Source of the DNA: JANQMY01 sp965228775
GTDB taxonomy: Bacteria; Pseudomonadota; Alphaproteobacteria; JANQMY01
DNA length: 64,000 nucleotides
Reading direction: 5' to 3'
Assembly: GCA_965228775.1 (NCBI GenBank)
Contig: OZ245840.1
Coordinates: forward strand, 620,001-684,000
This document shows, piece after piece, positions 26,476 to 36,383 of the stretch (position 1 is its first letter; each line of letters starts with the position of its first letter). Below the pieces are notes generated by a model. That model was not told the DNA's origin. It ran no database searches and worked only from the letters and a program-made list of their open reading frames with translations. Made by a program: the position numbers and the translations under genes.

Positions 26476-27111
26476 ATGGAATTCTTTGATCCGATTAGCT
26501 GGCAATATTCTTGGCCCTACTATTTGGGCGCCCTCGCATTTGGATATTTGCTCGGCTCAATTCCCTTCGGATTGATCTTCACTCGCCTTGCAGGAATGGG
26601 CGACATCCGGTCCATCGGCTCCGGAAACATTGGCGCAACGAATGTTTTGCGCACGGGCAACAAGGCAATTGCCGCAGCCACCTTGATATTTGACGGCGGC
26701 AAGGGTGCGGCGGCCGTTTTGATCGCCGCAGCGTTTGCAGGCGCTGAAATTGGCGCCATCGCGGGCGTGGGCTCTTTCTTTGGTCATATCTTTCCCGTCT
26801 GGCTGGGCTTCAAGGGAGGTAAAGGTGTTGCGACCTTGCTTGGCATTACATTGGCGCTCTATTGGCCCGTCGGTGTCCTGTGCTGCGCCACATGGTTGGC
26901 CGTAGCGTTTGCGCTTCGCTATTCATCTCTGTCCGCGCTCGTGGCCGCCGCCCTCTCGCCTTTGTACATGTGGTATTTCGATCAAGCCTTGTATGTAACT
27001 TTGAGCTTGATCCTGGCGCTGCTGATTTTCTGGTCCCACCGCGAAAACATCCAGCGTCTGGCGGCAGGTGCCGAGCCTAAAATCGGTGCTGGAAGCAAAT
27101 CAGCTACGTAA
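26476..27111 (+). CDS. plsY: Acyl phosphate:glycerol-3-phosphate acyltransferase
   Basis: PlsY transfers an acyl group from acyl phosphate (made by PlsX) to glycerol-3-phosphate, the first acylation step of phospholipid synthesis, in the inner membrane. The 211-residue protein has about five helices. The three family motifs are visible: GSIPFGLIFTR, GSGNIGATNVLRTG and FKGGKGVAT. Length is normal. It lies between the pyrimidine genes and dprA, a conserved alphaproteobacterial order. Confidence 0.95.
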   Translation: MEFFDPISWQYSWPYYLGALAFGYLLGSIPFGLIFTRLAGMGDIRSIGSGNIGATNVLRTGNKAIAAATLIFDGGKGAAAVLIAAAFAGAEIGAIAGVGSFFGHIFPVWLGFKGGKGVATLLGITLALYWPVGVLCCATWLAVAFALRYSSLSALVAAALSPLYMWYFDQALYVTLSLILALLIFWSHRENIQRLAAGAEPKIGAGSKSAT

Positions 27112-27119
27112 ATCAAACC

Positions 27120-28241
27120 ATGTCTGCTGGCGGTTATTCAGAAGAGCAAATTGCCCGGCTTCGGCTGATCCGCAGCAAAAATATCGGCCCGGCAAAGTTC
27201 CATCAGTTTGTCGAAAATTGCGGTTCCGCTGCAGGCGCCATCGAAACGCTTGCGGACTCGTCCCATCGAAAAGACCTGTGTCGGGCGGAATTGGTCCACC
27301 AAGAAATTGAAGCGCTCGAAAGCAGTGGGGGCAAACTGGTTTTCTGGGATGACCCAAACTATTCAAACCTGTTGAGAGAAATCGTCCATCCGCCGCCTGT
27401 TCTGTGCGTATACGGAGAAGTTTCTCTCATGGCAGCCCCCACGATCGCTATTGTCGGTGCCCGTAATGCGTCTGCCGCAGGCAGAAAATTCACATCGGCC
27501 CTCGCGAGAGACCTTTCCGACAAGGGTCATACGATCGTTTCCGGATTGGCCCGCGGCGTCGATACGGCAGCGCATCAAGGCGCCACACCGGCGAGGACCA
27601 TCGCCGTTATGGCGGGCGGAATTGACGTCACTTACCCGCCCGAAAACGCCGACCTGCACAGAGCGATCGCAACTGATGGCCTGGTGGTGTCGGAAATGCC
27701 TTTTTCATTCCGGCCCAAAGCCGAACATTTCCCGCGACGCAATCGGCTGGTATCTGGACTTTCTTTAGGGGTTGTGGTGGTGGAGGCAGCTGAACGGTCG
27801 GGGTCGCTCATCACGGCGCGACTGGCAGGCGAACAGGGACGCGATGTGTTTGCCGTCCCAGGATCACCGCTAGACCCGCGCAGCGCCGGAACAAACGCGC
27901 TCATCCGTCAAGGAGCAACCCTGATCAGAAACGCGGACGACGTGCTGGATGCCCTTCACAATGAGCCCGCTTTGTTCGCCAAAATAGAAACACCGGCAAA
28001 ATCCACCCCCTCGCGGCCAACAAAAGTAAAAATCGATCATACCTACGCAAAGAAACAGGTGGTTCCGGCATTACCGGCATCCGACCTTATCTTGTCCTGT
28101 CTTTCTCAAACGCCCGTGGAGGTTGACGAGATTGTCCGGCAAACCAACATTAAAGCGGGTGATGTGCTTGGGCTGTTGATGGAGCTGGAATTAGAAGGCA
28201 AATGCAAACTGCATCCGGGCCAAAAAGTTGCTCTAACCTGA
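27120..28241 (+). CDS. dprA: DNA processing protein DprA (Smf)
   Basis: DprA binds incoming single-stranded DNA and loads RecA during natural transformation. The 373-residue protein has an N-terminal helix-hairpin-helix-like region. The central Rossmann-like domain carries GARNASAAGRKFTS, SGLARGVDTAAHQGA, FPRRNRLVSGLS and AGEQGRDVFAVPGSPLD. A C-terminal winged-helix DML1-like domain (about 310-373) completes it, as in many proteobacteria. The presence of dprA alone does not show competence. It follows plsY with an 8-bp gap, so the two are likely co-transcribed. Confidence 0.94.
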   Translation: MSAGGYSEEQIARLRLIRSKNIGPAKFHQFVENCGSAAGAIETLADSSHRKDLCRAELVHQEIEALESSGGKLVFWDDPNYSNLLREIVHPPPVLCVYGEVSLMAAPTIAIVGARNASAAGRKFTSALARDLSDKGHTIVSGLARGVDTAAHQGATPARTIAVMAGGIDVTYPPENADLHRAIATDGLVVSEMPFSFRPKAEHFPRRNRLVSGLSLGVVVVEAAERSGSLITARLAGEQGRDVFAVPGSPLDPRSAGTNALIRQGATLIRNADDVLDALHNEPALFAKIETPAKSTPSRPTKVKIDHTYAKKQVVPALPASDLILSCLSQTPVEVDEIVRQTNIKAGDVLGLLMELELEGKCKLHPGQKVALT

Positions 28242-28362
28242 GGCTTTGTGCGGAAAACCTTGTGCCTGTCCTAACCGGTCATGGTGCTTGTAAACGCTTT
28301 GTTAATGGGCTTCTCGAAACCTTAACCATCCCATTGGTATGGATTTTTCCTTTGCCTGCTGG

Positions 28363-28391
28363 TTGACAGCACGTCATGAATTAACCTATTT
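28363..28391 (+). promoter_or_regulatory. Candidate sigma70-type promoter for topA
   Basis: TTGACA at 28363-28368 is followed after 17 bases by CTATTT, leaving about 95 bp to the topA ATG. About 40 bp upstream, TTAACCAT (28322-28329) matches a CtrA half-site, which in this class could tie expression to the cell cycle. Both are by eye only. Confidence 0.4.
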
Positions 28392-28484
28392 GCCGATCCG
28401 CACTTGAGTGCCGAGACGCCGAAAACTTGTTCGTTGGAAGCGGATCATGCGCAAAGCGGGGCAAAGCAAAGGCCGAATTTATCT

Positions 28485-31154
28485 ATGAACATTGTCATTG
28501 TTGAGTCGCCTGCAAAAGCGAAAACCATCAACAAATACTTGGGCAAGGACTTCAAGGTACTCGCCAGCTATGGACACGTGCGCGATCTGCCGTCGAAGGA
28601 TGGCTCCGTGCAGCCGGACAATGATTTTGAGATGGAATGGGATGTGGATACCCAGTCCGCAAAACGTCTCAAAGATATTGCGGATGCCGTTAAAGGCTCC
28701 GACAGCCTCATCCTTGCCACTGACCCCGACCGTGAAGGGGAAGCCATTTCATGGCACGTTTTGGAAGTTCTTCGGAAGAAGAATGCACTTAAAGACGTTG
28801 ACGTGAAGCGCGTTGTTTTCAACGCCATCACCAAAGCTGCCGTGCTCGATGCCATGGCGCAGCCGCGTGATATCGATACAGAATTGGTCGATGCCTATCT
28901 GGCGCGCCGCGCGCTTGACTATCTGGTGGGCTTTACGCTGTCGCCGGTTTTGTGGCGGCGCCTGCCAGGGTCTCGCTCTGCTGGCCGCGTGCAGTCTGTT
29001 GCATTGAAACTTGTTTGTGAACGTGAAACGGCAATCGAAGCGTTTGTTCCGCAGGAATATTGGTCGATCGAAGGTATTTTCGGCACCCAATCGGGGACGC
29101 CGCTGAAATCACGGCTGACCCATCTGAACGCCAAGAAGCTCGACAAGTTTGACATCAATAATGACGAAGCGGCCAAAGCCGCTCTTGCCGATATCGAAAA
29201 GCAGAGCTATCGCGTCGCTTCCGTCACGAGTAAGCCAGCCAAGCGCAACCCAAGCGCACCGTTCACCACCTCAACCCTGCAACAAGAAGCGTCCCGCAAA
29301 CTTGGATTTGCAGCCGCCCGCACCATGCAGGTGGCACAGCGCCTTTATGAGGGCGTAGATTTAGGCGGCGAGACAGTAGGCCTCATTACGTATATGCGGA
29401 CAGACGGCGTGCAGATGGCCGATGAAGCCATCCAATCGGCGCGTGAGACCATCGCCAAAGAATATGGCGACAATTACCTGCCGGAAAAAGCGCGGGAATA
29501 CCGCAGCAAGGCACGAAACGCTCAGGAGGCCCACGAGGCCATCCGCCCGACGGAACTCGGCCGGCTTCCGGCCATGGTGGCCAAGGTGTTGGACCAAGAC
29601 CAGCTGCGCTTGTATGAGCTGATTTGGAAGCGCGCGATTTCCAGTCAGATGGAAAGCGCAGCCCTTGAACGCACCACCATCGATATCGCCTCTCAGGACG
29701 ACAAGATTCAGTTCCGGGCGACCGGTTCCGTTCTCAAGTTTGATGGCTTTTTGAAGCTCTACCAAGAAGGCAAGGACGACTCCTCCGACGATGACGAAGA
29801 TGTGCGCCTGCCCCAAGTGAGCCCGGATGAGCAGACACCGCTCAACCAGGTAACGCCCACACAGCATTTCACAGAGCCGCCACCGCGCTTCTCGGAAGCC
29901 ACGTTGGTGAAGCGTCTCGAAGAACTTGGCATTGGCCGCCCGTCCACTTACGCATCGATCTTGTCCGTTCTGCGCGACAGGAAATACGTGTACATGGACA
30001 AGAACCGCTTCATACCGGAAGACAAAGGCCGGCTGGTTACGGCGTTCCTGGATACGTTCTTCACGAAATATGTGGAATACGACTTCACGGCGGAGCTTGA
30101 GGAAGATCTCGACAAAATCAGCGCGGGCAACCTCGACTGGAAAGTCCTGCTGCGCGACTTCTGGAAGGACTTCACCCCTGCCGTTGAAGACATTGTCAAA
30201 CTGCGCAACCGCGAGGTTCTGGACGCGCTTAATGAAGTGCTGGGCCCCCACGTCTTCCCGGTGGAAGAGGAAGGCGTTGATCCGCGCAAATGTAAGTCCT
30301 GCGACGACGGCATTCTGAGCCTGAAGACCGGCCGTTTCGGCGCCTTTGTCGGGTGTTCGAATTATCCGGACTGTAAGTTTACGCGCCAGTTGACGAAATC
30401 GGCGGATGGCAGCGACGGTGCCACGGACGGACAACCAAAAGTGCTGGGCAACGATCCGGAAACCGGACGCGAGATCAGCTTAAAGGCAGGACGTTTCGGT
30501 CCCTATATACAATTGGCCGCCGAAGAAGATGGCGAGAAAGCCAAGAACGCCGGTATTCCGAAAGACGTCGACCTGGCGGACGTTACCTTTGAGCTCGCCG
30601 TAAAACTGCTGTCTCTGCCGCGCACTGTCGGCGACCACCCGGAAACAGGAAAACCAATTCTAGCTGGGAATGGACGTTATGGTCCTTACCTTCAGCACGA
30701 TGGCAAGTATGCCCGGCTTGAAAGCTTCACCGATTTGTTCGAGATCGGACTAAACCGTGCCGTGACCGTGATCGCGGAAGCGAAAACGCGGGGCGGCCGT
30801 GCCAATCAAGCCAAAGCGTTACGCGAACTTGGTCCGCACCCGGAAGATGAAAAGCCCGTCAATGTCATGGATGGCCGCTATGGCCCCTATGTGAAGCACG
30901 GCAAGATCAACGCAACAATTCCCAAGGGCGAAGACGTGGAGAAACTCACGCTTGAGCGCGCGCTGGAATTGATTGACGAAAAAGCCAAGAAATCTTCGAA
31001 GAAGAAGGCACCAGCGAAGAAGTCAACCGCGAAGAAATCCACGGCGAAAAAGACAACGGCCAAGAAGACCACCAAGAAATCTACGGCCAAGAAAACGACT
31101 ACTAAAAAAGCTGCTGATAAGCCCAAAGAGTCCGCCGACACACCGGCGGAATAA
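28485..31154 (+). CDS. topA: DNA topoisomerase I (type IA)
   Basis: TopA relaxes negative supercoils by cutting one strand through a 5'-phosphotyrosine. The 889-residue protein starts MNIVIVESPAKAKTI (Toprim), followed by TDPDREGEA with the metal-binding acids and LITYMRTDGVQM with the catalytic Tyr303. One four-cysteine zinc element is visible (CKSCDDG and CSNYPDC, about residues 606-630). Several GRYGPYxxH C-terminal repeats follow, then a Lys-Ala-Thr-rich tail that resembles histone H1. The upstream TTG at 28404 is in frame but unneeded. The five-base gap to rnr suggests one transcript. Confidence 0.96.
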   Translation: MNIVIVESPAKAKTINKYLGKDFKVLASYGHVRDLPSKDGSVQPDNDFEMEWDVDTQSAKRLKDIADAVKGSDSLILATDPDREGEAISWHVLEVLRKKNALKDVDVKRVVFNAITKAAVLDAMAQPRDIDTELVDAYLARRALDYLVGFTLSPVLWRRLPGSRSAGRVQSVALKLVCERETAIEAFVPQEYWSIEGIFGTQSGTPLKSRLTHLNAKKLDKFDINNDEAAKAALADIEKQSYRVASVTSKPAKRNPSAPFTTSTLQQEASRKLGFAAARTMQVAQRLYEGVDLGGETVGLITYMRTDGVQMADEAIQSARETIAKEYGDNYLPEKAREYRSKARNAQEAHEAIRPTELGRLPAMVAKVLDQDQLRLYELIWKRAISSQMESAALERTTIDIASQDDKIQFRATGSVLKFDGFLKLYQEGKDDSSDDDEDVRLPQVSPDEQTPLNQVTPTQHFTEPPPRFSEATLVKRLEELGIGRPSTYASILSVLRDRKYVYMDKNRFIPEDKGRLVTAFLDTFFTKYVEYDFTAELEEDLDKISAGNLDWKVLLRDFWKDFTPAVEDIVKLRNREVLDALNEVLGPHVFPVEEEGVDPRKCKSCDDGILSLKTGRFGAFVGCSNYPDCKFTRQLTKSADGSDGATDGQPKVLGNDPETGREISLKAGRFGPYIQLAAEEDGEKAKNAGIPKDVDLADVTFELAVKLLSLPRTVGDHPETGKPILAGNGRYGPYLQHDGKYARLESFTDLFEIGLNRAVTVIAEAKTRGGRANQAKALRELGPHPEDEKPVNVMDGRYGPYVKHGKINATIPKGEDVEKLTLERALELIDEKAKKSSKKKAPAKKSTAKKSTAKKTTAKKTTKKSTAKKTTTKKAADKPKESADTPAE

Positions 31155-31159
31155 GACGC

Positions 31160-33469
31160 GTGGCCGCAAAAAAAATCGCCCGCAAATCCAGGGCGAAACC
31201 GCCAGCCGATGAGAAGAAACCCCGCCCTCTGCCCAGCAAAGCAGAGATCCTGGAGTTTGTTCGCACAGCCGACGGCAAGATGGGCAAGCGGGAAATTGCC
31301 CGCGCCTTCGGGATAACAGGTTCCGACCGCATCGGCCTTAAAGCGCTCCTCAAGGAAATGGCCGAAGAAGGCCTCATCGAAAAGAAACACCGGAAAAAAC
31401 TTGGAGAGCCGGGTGCCTTGCCGTCTGTCACAGTGATCGAAGTTTTCGATATCGACACCGACGGTGAGCTGATGGCCCGCCCTTCAAAATGGGAGGGGGA
31501 AGCCCCCGCCCCGCTGATCGTTATGGCGCCGGAACAAAATGACCGCAGCGCCAAGATTGGTGTGGGCGACCGCGTTCTCGCCCGGCTCGCCAAGGTCAGC
31601 GACCCGGATAGCCACTTCGCTTATGAAGCAAAGACCATCAAGAAATTGGGCGCGGGCGCGCGGCGGGCTCTCGGTGTTTTTCGCAAACATGGCAAGTTGG
31701 GCGTCGTCAGCCCCGTCGACAAAGGCGAACGGCACGAATATCAGGTTGCTTTGGATGATGCTCTGGATGCCAAAAGTGGCGAACTCGTCAGTATAGAGAT
31801 CCTTTCGCAATCTCATCACAATCGCCGCAAGGCACGCGTGATCGCGAAGTTCGGCAAAGCCGACAGCCCCAAAACCACAAGCCTGATCGCCATTCACGCC
31901 CATGGACTGCCTGTCGATTTTTCACAAGCTGCATTGGAAGAAGCAGAGGCGATCACCTTCACCCCCAGCAAGGATCACGAGGATCTGCGTCACATTCCCT
32001 TCGTTACAATTGATCCGGAAGATGCGCGGGATTTCGATGACGCGGTTTTTGCGGAACCGGACACCGACAAAAACAATGCGGACGGCTTTCGCCTTTTCAT
32101 AGCCATTGCCGATGTCGCAGCCCATGTAAGGCCGGGCCAGCCCCTCGACAAAGATGCGCTCAAGCGCGGTAACTCGGCCTATTTCCCGGATCGGGTTGTC
32201 CCCATGCTGCCCGAAAGGTTGTCGAACGATCTTTGCTCGCTCCGCCCGGATGAGGAACGCCCGGCCATGGTTGCCGAAATCACCATCGACAAATCCGGCA
32301 ATAAGAAGAGCCAGACCTTTCGGCGCGGGATTATCCGGTCGCGATGCCGCCTCACCTATCAGCAGGCACAAACAGCTTTCGACAATCAACACGACCCAAA
32401 GCTAGACGCGATCAAAAAGGAAACGCTCGATCCGGTTTTCACGGCCTATGAGAAACTGCGAGACGCCCGCGACGCCCGTAGCCCTCTGGATCTGGAACTG
32501 GCCGAGCGGCGCATTGTGCTGGGCGATGACGGGCGGGTCGCTACTGTTCGAAAAAAGGAACGGCTCGAAGCCCACAAGCTGATCGAAGAATACATGATCA
32601 CGGCGAACGTGGCTGCGGCGGAAGCGCTGGAGAAGCGTAAGGTCCCTCTGCTCTACCGCGCCCATGAAGCACCCACGCAAGAAAAAATCACTTCGCTGAT
32701 AGATTTTCTCTCTACCTTGGACATCAAGCTCGCGCGGGGGCAATCCATGCGCCCCAGCCAGCTCAATAAGGTGCTGGGGCAGGCCCGCAAGCTCGATCGG
32801 GCAGAAATGGTCAGCGAAGTGGTTTTGCGCAGTCAGACCCAAGCCTATTACACGGAAAAAAGTCTTGGCCATTTCGGGCTCAATCTGCGCCGCTACGCCC
32901 ACTTCACTTCACCCATCCGGCGCTATGCAGATCTCATCGTTCATCGCGCACTGATCAAGGCATTCAAACTCGGCAAAGACGGCCTCACCGATGCGGAGAT
33001 CGAAACGCTGCATGAAATCGGCGAGGACATTTCGAATACGGAACGGCGTGCCATGGCGGCGGAGCGAGACTCGATTGACCGTTACATCGCCGCGTTCATG
33101 GAATCAAAAGTGGGCCTGACCTTCGAAGGCCGTGTTTCGGGTGTTACGCGATTTGGCCTCTTCGTCCGGCTTGCGGAGACTGGCGCCGATGGACTGGTGC
33201 CGATCCGAACCCTGCCGGGCGGCTACTTCACCCATGATGAAAACCGTCATCGCCTGATCAATGAGGAATCAGGGCTGTCCTTTACCTTGGGCGAGGAAGT
33301 CACCGTGCGTCTCGAAGAGGCGACCCCGCTCACAGGCGGTTTGCGGTTTGAATTGGTCGATGGCGGCGCTATCGTGAACAAAAAGGACCGTAAGGTACCG
33401 CAGCGCGCTAAGCGCCGGCGTATTAGCCGGAAAAGCCCCAGACATACTAAGGGCGGCCGACGACGCTAG
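31160..33469 (+). CDS. rnr: Ribonuclease R (RNB-family 3'-5' exoribonuclease)
   Basis: RNase R degrades structured RNA and acts in RNA quality control, including tmRNA-linked decay. The 769-residue protein has an N-terminal helix-turn-helix-like and cold-shock region. The RNB catalytic domain carries DPEDARDFDDAVF, whose aspartates bind magnesium, and FGLNLRRYAHFTSPIRRYADL. A C-terminal S1 domain (FEGRVSGVTRFGLFVRL) and a Lys/Arg-rich tail complete it. The start codon is GTG, five bases after the topA stop. Length is normal for the family. Confidence 0.95.
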   Translation: MAAKKIARKSRAKPPADEKKPRPLPSKAEILEFVRTADGKMGKREIARAFGITGSDRIGLKALLKEMAEEGLIEKKHRKKLGEPGALPSVTVIEVFDIDTDGELMARPSKWEGEAPAPLIVMAPEQNDRSAKIGVGDRVLARLAKVSDPDSHFAYEAKTIKKLGAGARRALGVFRKHGKLGVVSPVDKGERHEYQVALDDALDAKSGELVSIEILSQSHHNRRKARVIAKFGKADSPKTTSLIAIHAHGLPVDFSQAALEEAEAITFTPSKDHEDLRHIPFVTIDPEDARDFDDAVFAEPDTDKNNADGFRLFIAIADVAAHVRPGQPLDKDALKRGNSAYFPDRVVPMLPERLSNDLCSLRPDEERPAMVAEITIDKSGNKKSQTFRRGIIRSRCRLTYQQAQTAFDNQHDPKLDAIKKETLDPVFTAYEKLRDARDARSPLDLELAERRIVLGDDGRVATVRKKERLEAHKLIEEYMITANVAAAEALEKRKVPLLYRAHEAPTQEKITSLIDFLSTLDIKLARGQSMRPSQLNKVLGQARKLDRAEMVSEVVLRSQTQAYYTEKSLGHFGLNLRRYAHFTSPIRRYADLIVHRALIKAFKLGKDGLTDAEIETLHEIGEDISNTERRAMAAERDSIDRYIAAFMESKVGLTFEGRVSGVTRFGLFVRLAETGADGLVPIRTLPGGYFTHDENRHRLINEESGLSFTLGEEVTVRLEEATPLTGGLRFELVDGGAIVNKKDRKVPQRAKRRRISRKSPRHTKGGRRR

Positions 33470-33487
33470 GGGGAAACGAGACACTTT

Positions 33488-34717
33488 ATGACGGTGGAAG
33501 AGAACGCCCCGCCCAAAGATCCGCCGGAAAGCATTCTAGCGTCGCGCGAAAAGCTCAAAAGTTTGGGCGCCATCCTTGCCTGTGTGGCGGTCATGGGGAT
33601 GGGGCTTGGCCTTACGATCCCGCTGCTCGCCTTGCTGCTGAATGATCTGCAGGTATCCACCTCGTTGATCGGCCTTAACACCGCCATGCCGGCGCTTGCC
33701 GGGATCCTCATGGTTCCTTTTGTACCGGCCCTTACGCACCGTCTGGGCGTACGAAACCTCATTCTTCTTTGTTTAGCAATTTCAGTGTTTTGTTTGTTGC
33801 TATTCAAAATCTACATGAATATCTGGTTCTGGTTTCCAGTGCGTTTTATCTTCGGTGCGGCGCTGGCCATTTTGTTCGTGGTCAGTGAGTTCTGGATTAA
33901 TTCCATCGCGCCGGAACATGAGCGCGGCCGCATTCTAGGCGTCTATACCACCGTCATGTCCGCGGGATTTGCTACGGGGCCCATCATATTGGCGTTGGTC
34001 GGCACAGAGGGATGGCCGCCCTTTTTGATCCTCATGGCTCTGATGAGTGCTGCAACAATCCCCGTACTCTTGGGATCAAGGATGAGCCCGAGTTTGGAGA
34101 AATCCTCCAAGGTCGATGTCGCCATGTTCCTGCGCATCGCGCCGACGGCCATGTTGGCCGCTGGGATTTATGGCGCTTTGGAAACCGGCGTCTTCAATTT
34201 CATGCCGATTTACGGTGTCAGGAACGGTCTCAGCGAGAATGCGGCGGCAATCTGCCTAACGGCCGTCGCTCTTGGCAATATGATCCTGCAATATCCCATC
34301 GGCATGCTGGCAGACCGGATTGACCGGCGCATGGTCATGCTCCTCTGCGCCGCTGTCGGTTTTCTGGGGATTATCACCTTGCCAATCCTTATTGGGACCA
34401 CGGAATGGACCGCCGGACACCCCGTATTCTTGTATGTCAGCCTGTTCATCTGGGGCGGGACACTCACGGGTCTCTACACTGTGGGCCTCACCCTTCTGGG
34501 CCAGAGGTTTACGGGCGAAATGCTGATCTCCGCCAACGCCGCCTATGTGGTGCTCTATGAGATCGGCGCCTTGGCCGCGCCCCCTTTGAGCGGGGCCGCC
34601 ATGGATGTTTGGGACCCTCATGGCATGGTTGTAGTGATGGGCGTGATCTGTATCAGCTATGTGGGCCTGATCCTCTATCGCCATGGCAGCACCCTAAAAA
34701 TCATCCCCGCCCGGTAG
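33488..34717 (+). CDS. MFS transporter (YcaD/sugar-phosphate-like exporter group)
   Basis: The 409-residue protein has twelve predicted membrane helices. The loop between helices 2 and 3 is PALTHRLGVRNL, a degenerate form of the MFS GxLaDrxGrr motif, and the motif recurs in the second half as GMLADRIDRRMVM. FGAALAILFVVSEFWINSIAPEHERGRILGVYTT resembles the YcaD-like group of unknown substrate. A polar N-terminus of about 30 residues precedes the first helix. It follows rnr by 18 bp. Confidence 0.88.
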   Translation: MTVEENAPPKDPPESILASREKLKSLGAILACVAVMGMGLGLTIPLLALLLNDLQVSTSLIGLNTAMPALAGILMVPFVPALTHRLGVRNLILLCLAISVFCLLLFKIYMNIWFWFPVRFIFGAALAILFVVSEFWINSIAPEHERGRILGVYTTVMSAGFATGPIILALVGTEGWPPFLILMALMSAATIPVLLGSRMSPSLEKSSKVDVAMFLRIAPTAMLAAGIYGALETGVFNFMPIYGVRNGLSENAAAICLTAVALGNMILQYPIGMLADRIDRRMVMLLCAAVGFLGIITLPILIGTTEWTAGHPVFLYVSLFIWGGTLTGLYTVGLTLLGQRFTGEMLISANAAYVVLYEIGALAAPPLSGAAMDVWDPHGMVVVMGVICISYVGLILYRHGSTLKIIPAR

Positions 34718-34731
34718 CAGGTGCCGGTTAC

Positions 34732-34759
34732 TTGACATTAGGACGTAGGTGAGTAGTCT
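34732..34759 (+). promoter_or_regulatory. Candidate promoter of rpmG
   Basis: A perfect TTGACA (34732-34737) is followed after 16 bases by TAGTCT, with about 70 bp to the rpmG ATG. A strong -35 box suits a ribosomal protein gene. The -10 match is only partial. Confidence 0.5.
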
Positions 34760-34831
34760 GCGCGCTCTTCGGAGCCATAGGCCCCGGAAACCCCTTAATT
34801 TCGTGAATTTCGAGCGCTAGAGGACGGGCCC

Positions 34832-34999
34832 ATGGCCAAACCTACAACTGTTAAGATCCGGCTGAACAGCACCGCCGGCACCGGCTACTTCTACGTGGCA
34901 AAGAAGAATTCCCGCACCATGACCGAAAAAATGGTTGTGCGGAAATATGATCCGGTCGCGCGCAAGCACGTCGAATTCAAAGAAGCCAAAATCAAGTAA
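34832..34999 (+). CDS. rpmG: 50S ribosomal protein L33
   Basis: The 55-residue protein begins MAKPTTVKIRLNSTAGTG and continues FYVAKKNSRTMTEKMV, then KYDPVARKHVEFKEAKIK, the full L33 pattern. It lacks the two CxxC pairs of zinc-binding L33, so it is the zinc-free type. GAGGACG before the ATG serves as ribosome site. It converges on pleD with only six bases between stop codons. The inverted repeat CCGCGTC/GACGCGG at 35011-35030 inside the pleD 3' end could end its transcript, though it lacks a T-run. Confidence 0.96.
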   Translation: MAKPTTVKIRLNSTAGTGYFYVAKKNSRTMTEKMVVRKYDPVARKHVEFKEAKIK

Positions 35000-35005
35000 G
35001 ATTTG

Positions 35006-36376
35006 TTAGGCCGCGTCGGCGACGACGCGGTTGCGGCCTTCCCGCTTGGCGCGATAAAGCGCCTGATCGGCCCGGCGCAACAGCTCGCCCGGCGTATCAC
35101 CCGATCCTTCAGATACGGTCACCCCGATACTAATCGTGATTTTTAACGGATCGTCCGTTCCCACTTCAAAGGGAACTTCGGCGACCTGCTGGCGCACGCG
35201 TTCGGCAACCGCATAAGCGAATGTGAGATCGGTGTCCGGCATGACCACAACAAATTCCTCACCGCCGTAACGGCAGACGAGATCAATGCCCCGCACATTG
35301 CTGACGATACGAGATCCGAACTGGCGCAACACTTCGTCGCCAATGTCGTGGCCGAACGTGTCGTTGATCGATTTGAAATAGTCGATGTCAATGATCAGGA
35401 AGGAAAGAGCTTTGTCGCGATCCGACGCATCCTTCAGCAAATTACCCAAATGGCCGGACATGTAGCGGCGATTATAAAGGCCGGTAAGCTGATCCGTGAC
35501 GGCCATCTCGACGCTCAGCTCAAGGTTCTGCTTCAGCTTGTCTGAATAGCGCTTCTTCTTGAATTGTGTTTTGGCGCGGGCGGTCAACTCATTCCGGTCG
35601 ATCGGCCGCATGAGATAATCGTTTACCCCCAAATCGAGCGCGCGCGCCAAGGCCGGATTATCGCCGTCATCGACGATCACCAGAATAGGAACCCCTCGGG
35701 TTTCAGGGATCGACCGCAGCTGACTGCACAAGCGAAGGCCTTCTTGACCGGACATGGCCAAACTGACGATCACCAGATCGAAATCCCCTCCCCGGGCAGT
35801 TACAATCGCATCCTCGCGATCGCTTTCGACCTTCACACGATGGTTCGGCTCGAGAAACTCTTTAATACGGCGTGCCGCTTCTTCACGTTCCTCCACGACC
35901 AAAATACGGGCCGACGCGTCCACTCCGTTTTCGGCGTCTAACGCGCTGGACAGCAGCCCCATGTCGCGCCCAGTTGCCTGGCGCATGCGCAGCTCGTCTG
36001 TCATCATCTTTAGACGGACCAGGCTTCTCACCCGTGAAAACAAAGCAAGATCGTTCACCGGTTTGGTCAGAAAATCGTCCGCCCCAGCCTCAAGCCCACG
36101 TACACGATCCGCAGGCTGATCAAGTGCTGTGACCATCACAACTGGAATGTGTTGAACGTCTTCCCGGCCCTTTAAGATCTCACAGACTTCGAAGCCGTCC
36201 ATCACCGGCATCATCACATCTAGCAGGATGATGTCGGGCTGTTCCGTCGCGGCAAGTTCGATCGCCGTTTTGCCGTCACTGGCAGTGATGACATCGAAAT
36301 ATTCAGCGGACAGCTTTGCTTCAAGAAGCTTTGTATTCGCCGGAATATCGTCAACGACGAGGACGCGCGCGGTCAT
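35006..36376 (-). CDS. pleD: PleD-type response regulator diguanylate cyclase (REC-REC-GGDEF)
   Basis: The 456-residue protein has the order receiver (about 1-120), degenerate receiver (about 155-275) and GGDEF domain (about 290-455), exactly that of Caulobacter PleD. The first receiver has the phospho-acceptor in ILLDVMMPVMDG. In the second the acceptor is replaced (VIVSLAMSG), so it should be an adaptor. The cyclase signature is GGEEF, and RGID five residues upstream is an intact inhibitory RxxD site, so product feedback is expected. PleD makes c-di-GMP during the polar/cell-cycle programme. The gene follows divK by 7 bp in one operon. Confidence 0.95.
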   Translation of the reverse strand: MTARVLVVDDIPANTKLLEAKLSAEYFDVITASDGKTAIELAATEQPDIILLDVMMPVMDGFEVCEILKGREDVQHIPVVMVTALDQPADRVRGLEAGADDFLTKPVNDLALFSRVRSLVRLKMMTDELRMRQATGRDMGLLSSALDAENGVDASARILVVEEREEAARRIKEFLEPNHRVKVESDREDAIVTARGGDFDLVIVSLAMSGQEGLRLCSQLRSIPETRGVPILVIVDDGDNPALARALDLGVNDYLMRPIDRNELTARAKTQFKKKRYSDKLKQNLELSVEMAVTDQLTGLYNRRYMSGHLGNLLKDASDRDKALSFLIIDIDYFKSINDTFGHDIGDEVLRQFGSRIVSNVRGIDLVCRYGGEEFVVVMPDTDLTFAYAVAERVRQQVAEVPFEVGTDDPLKITISIGVTVSEGSGDTPGELLRRADQALYRAKREGRNRVVADAA

Positions 36377-36383
36377 AGACCCC

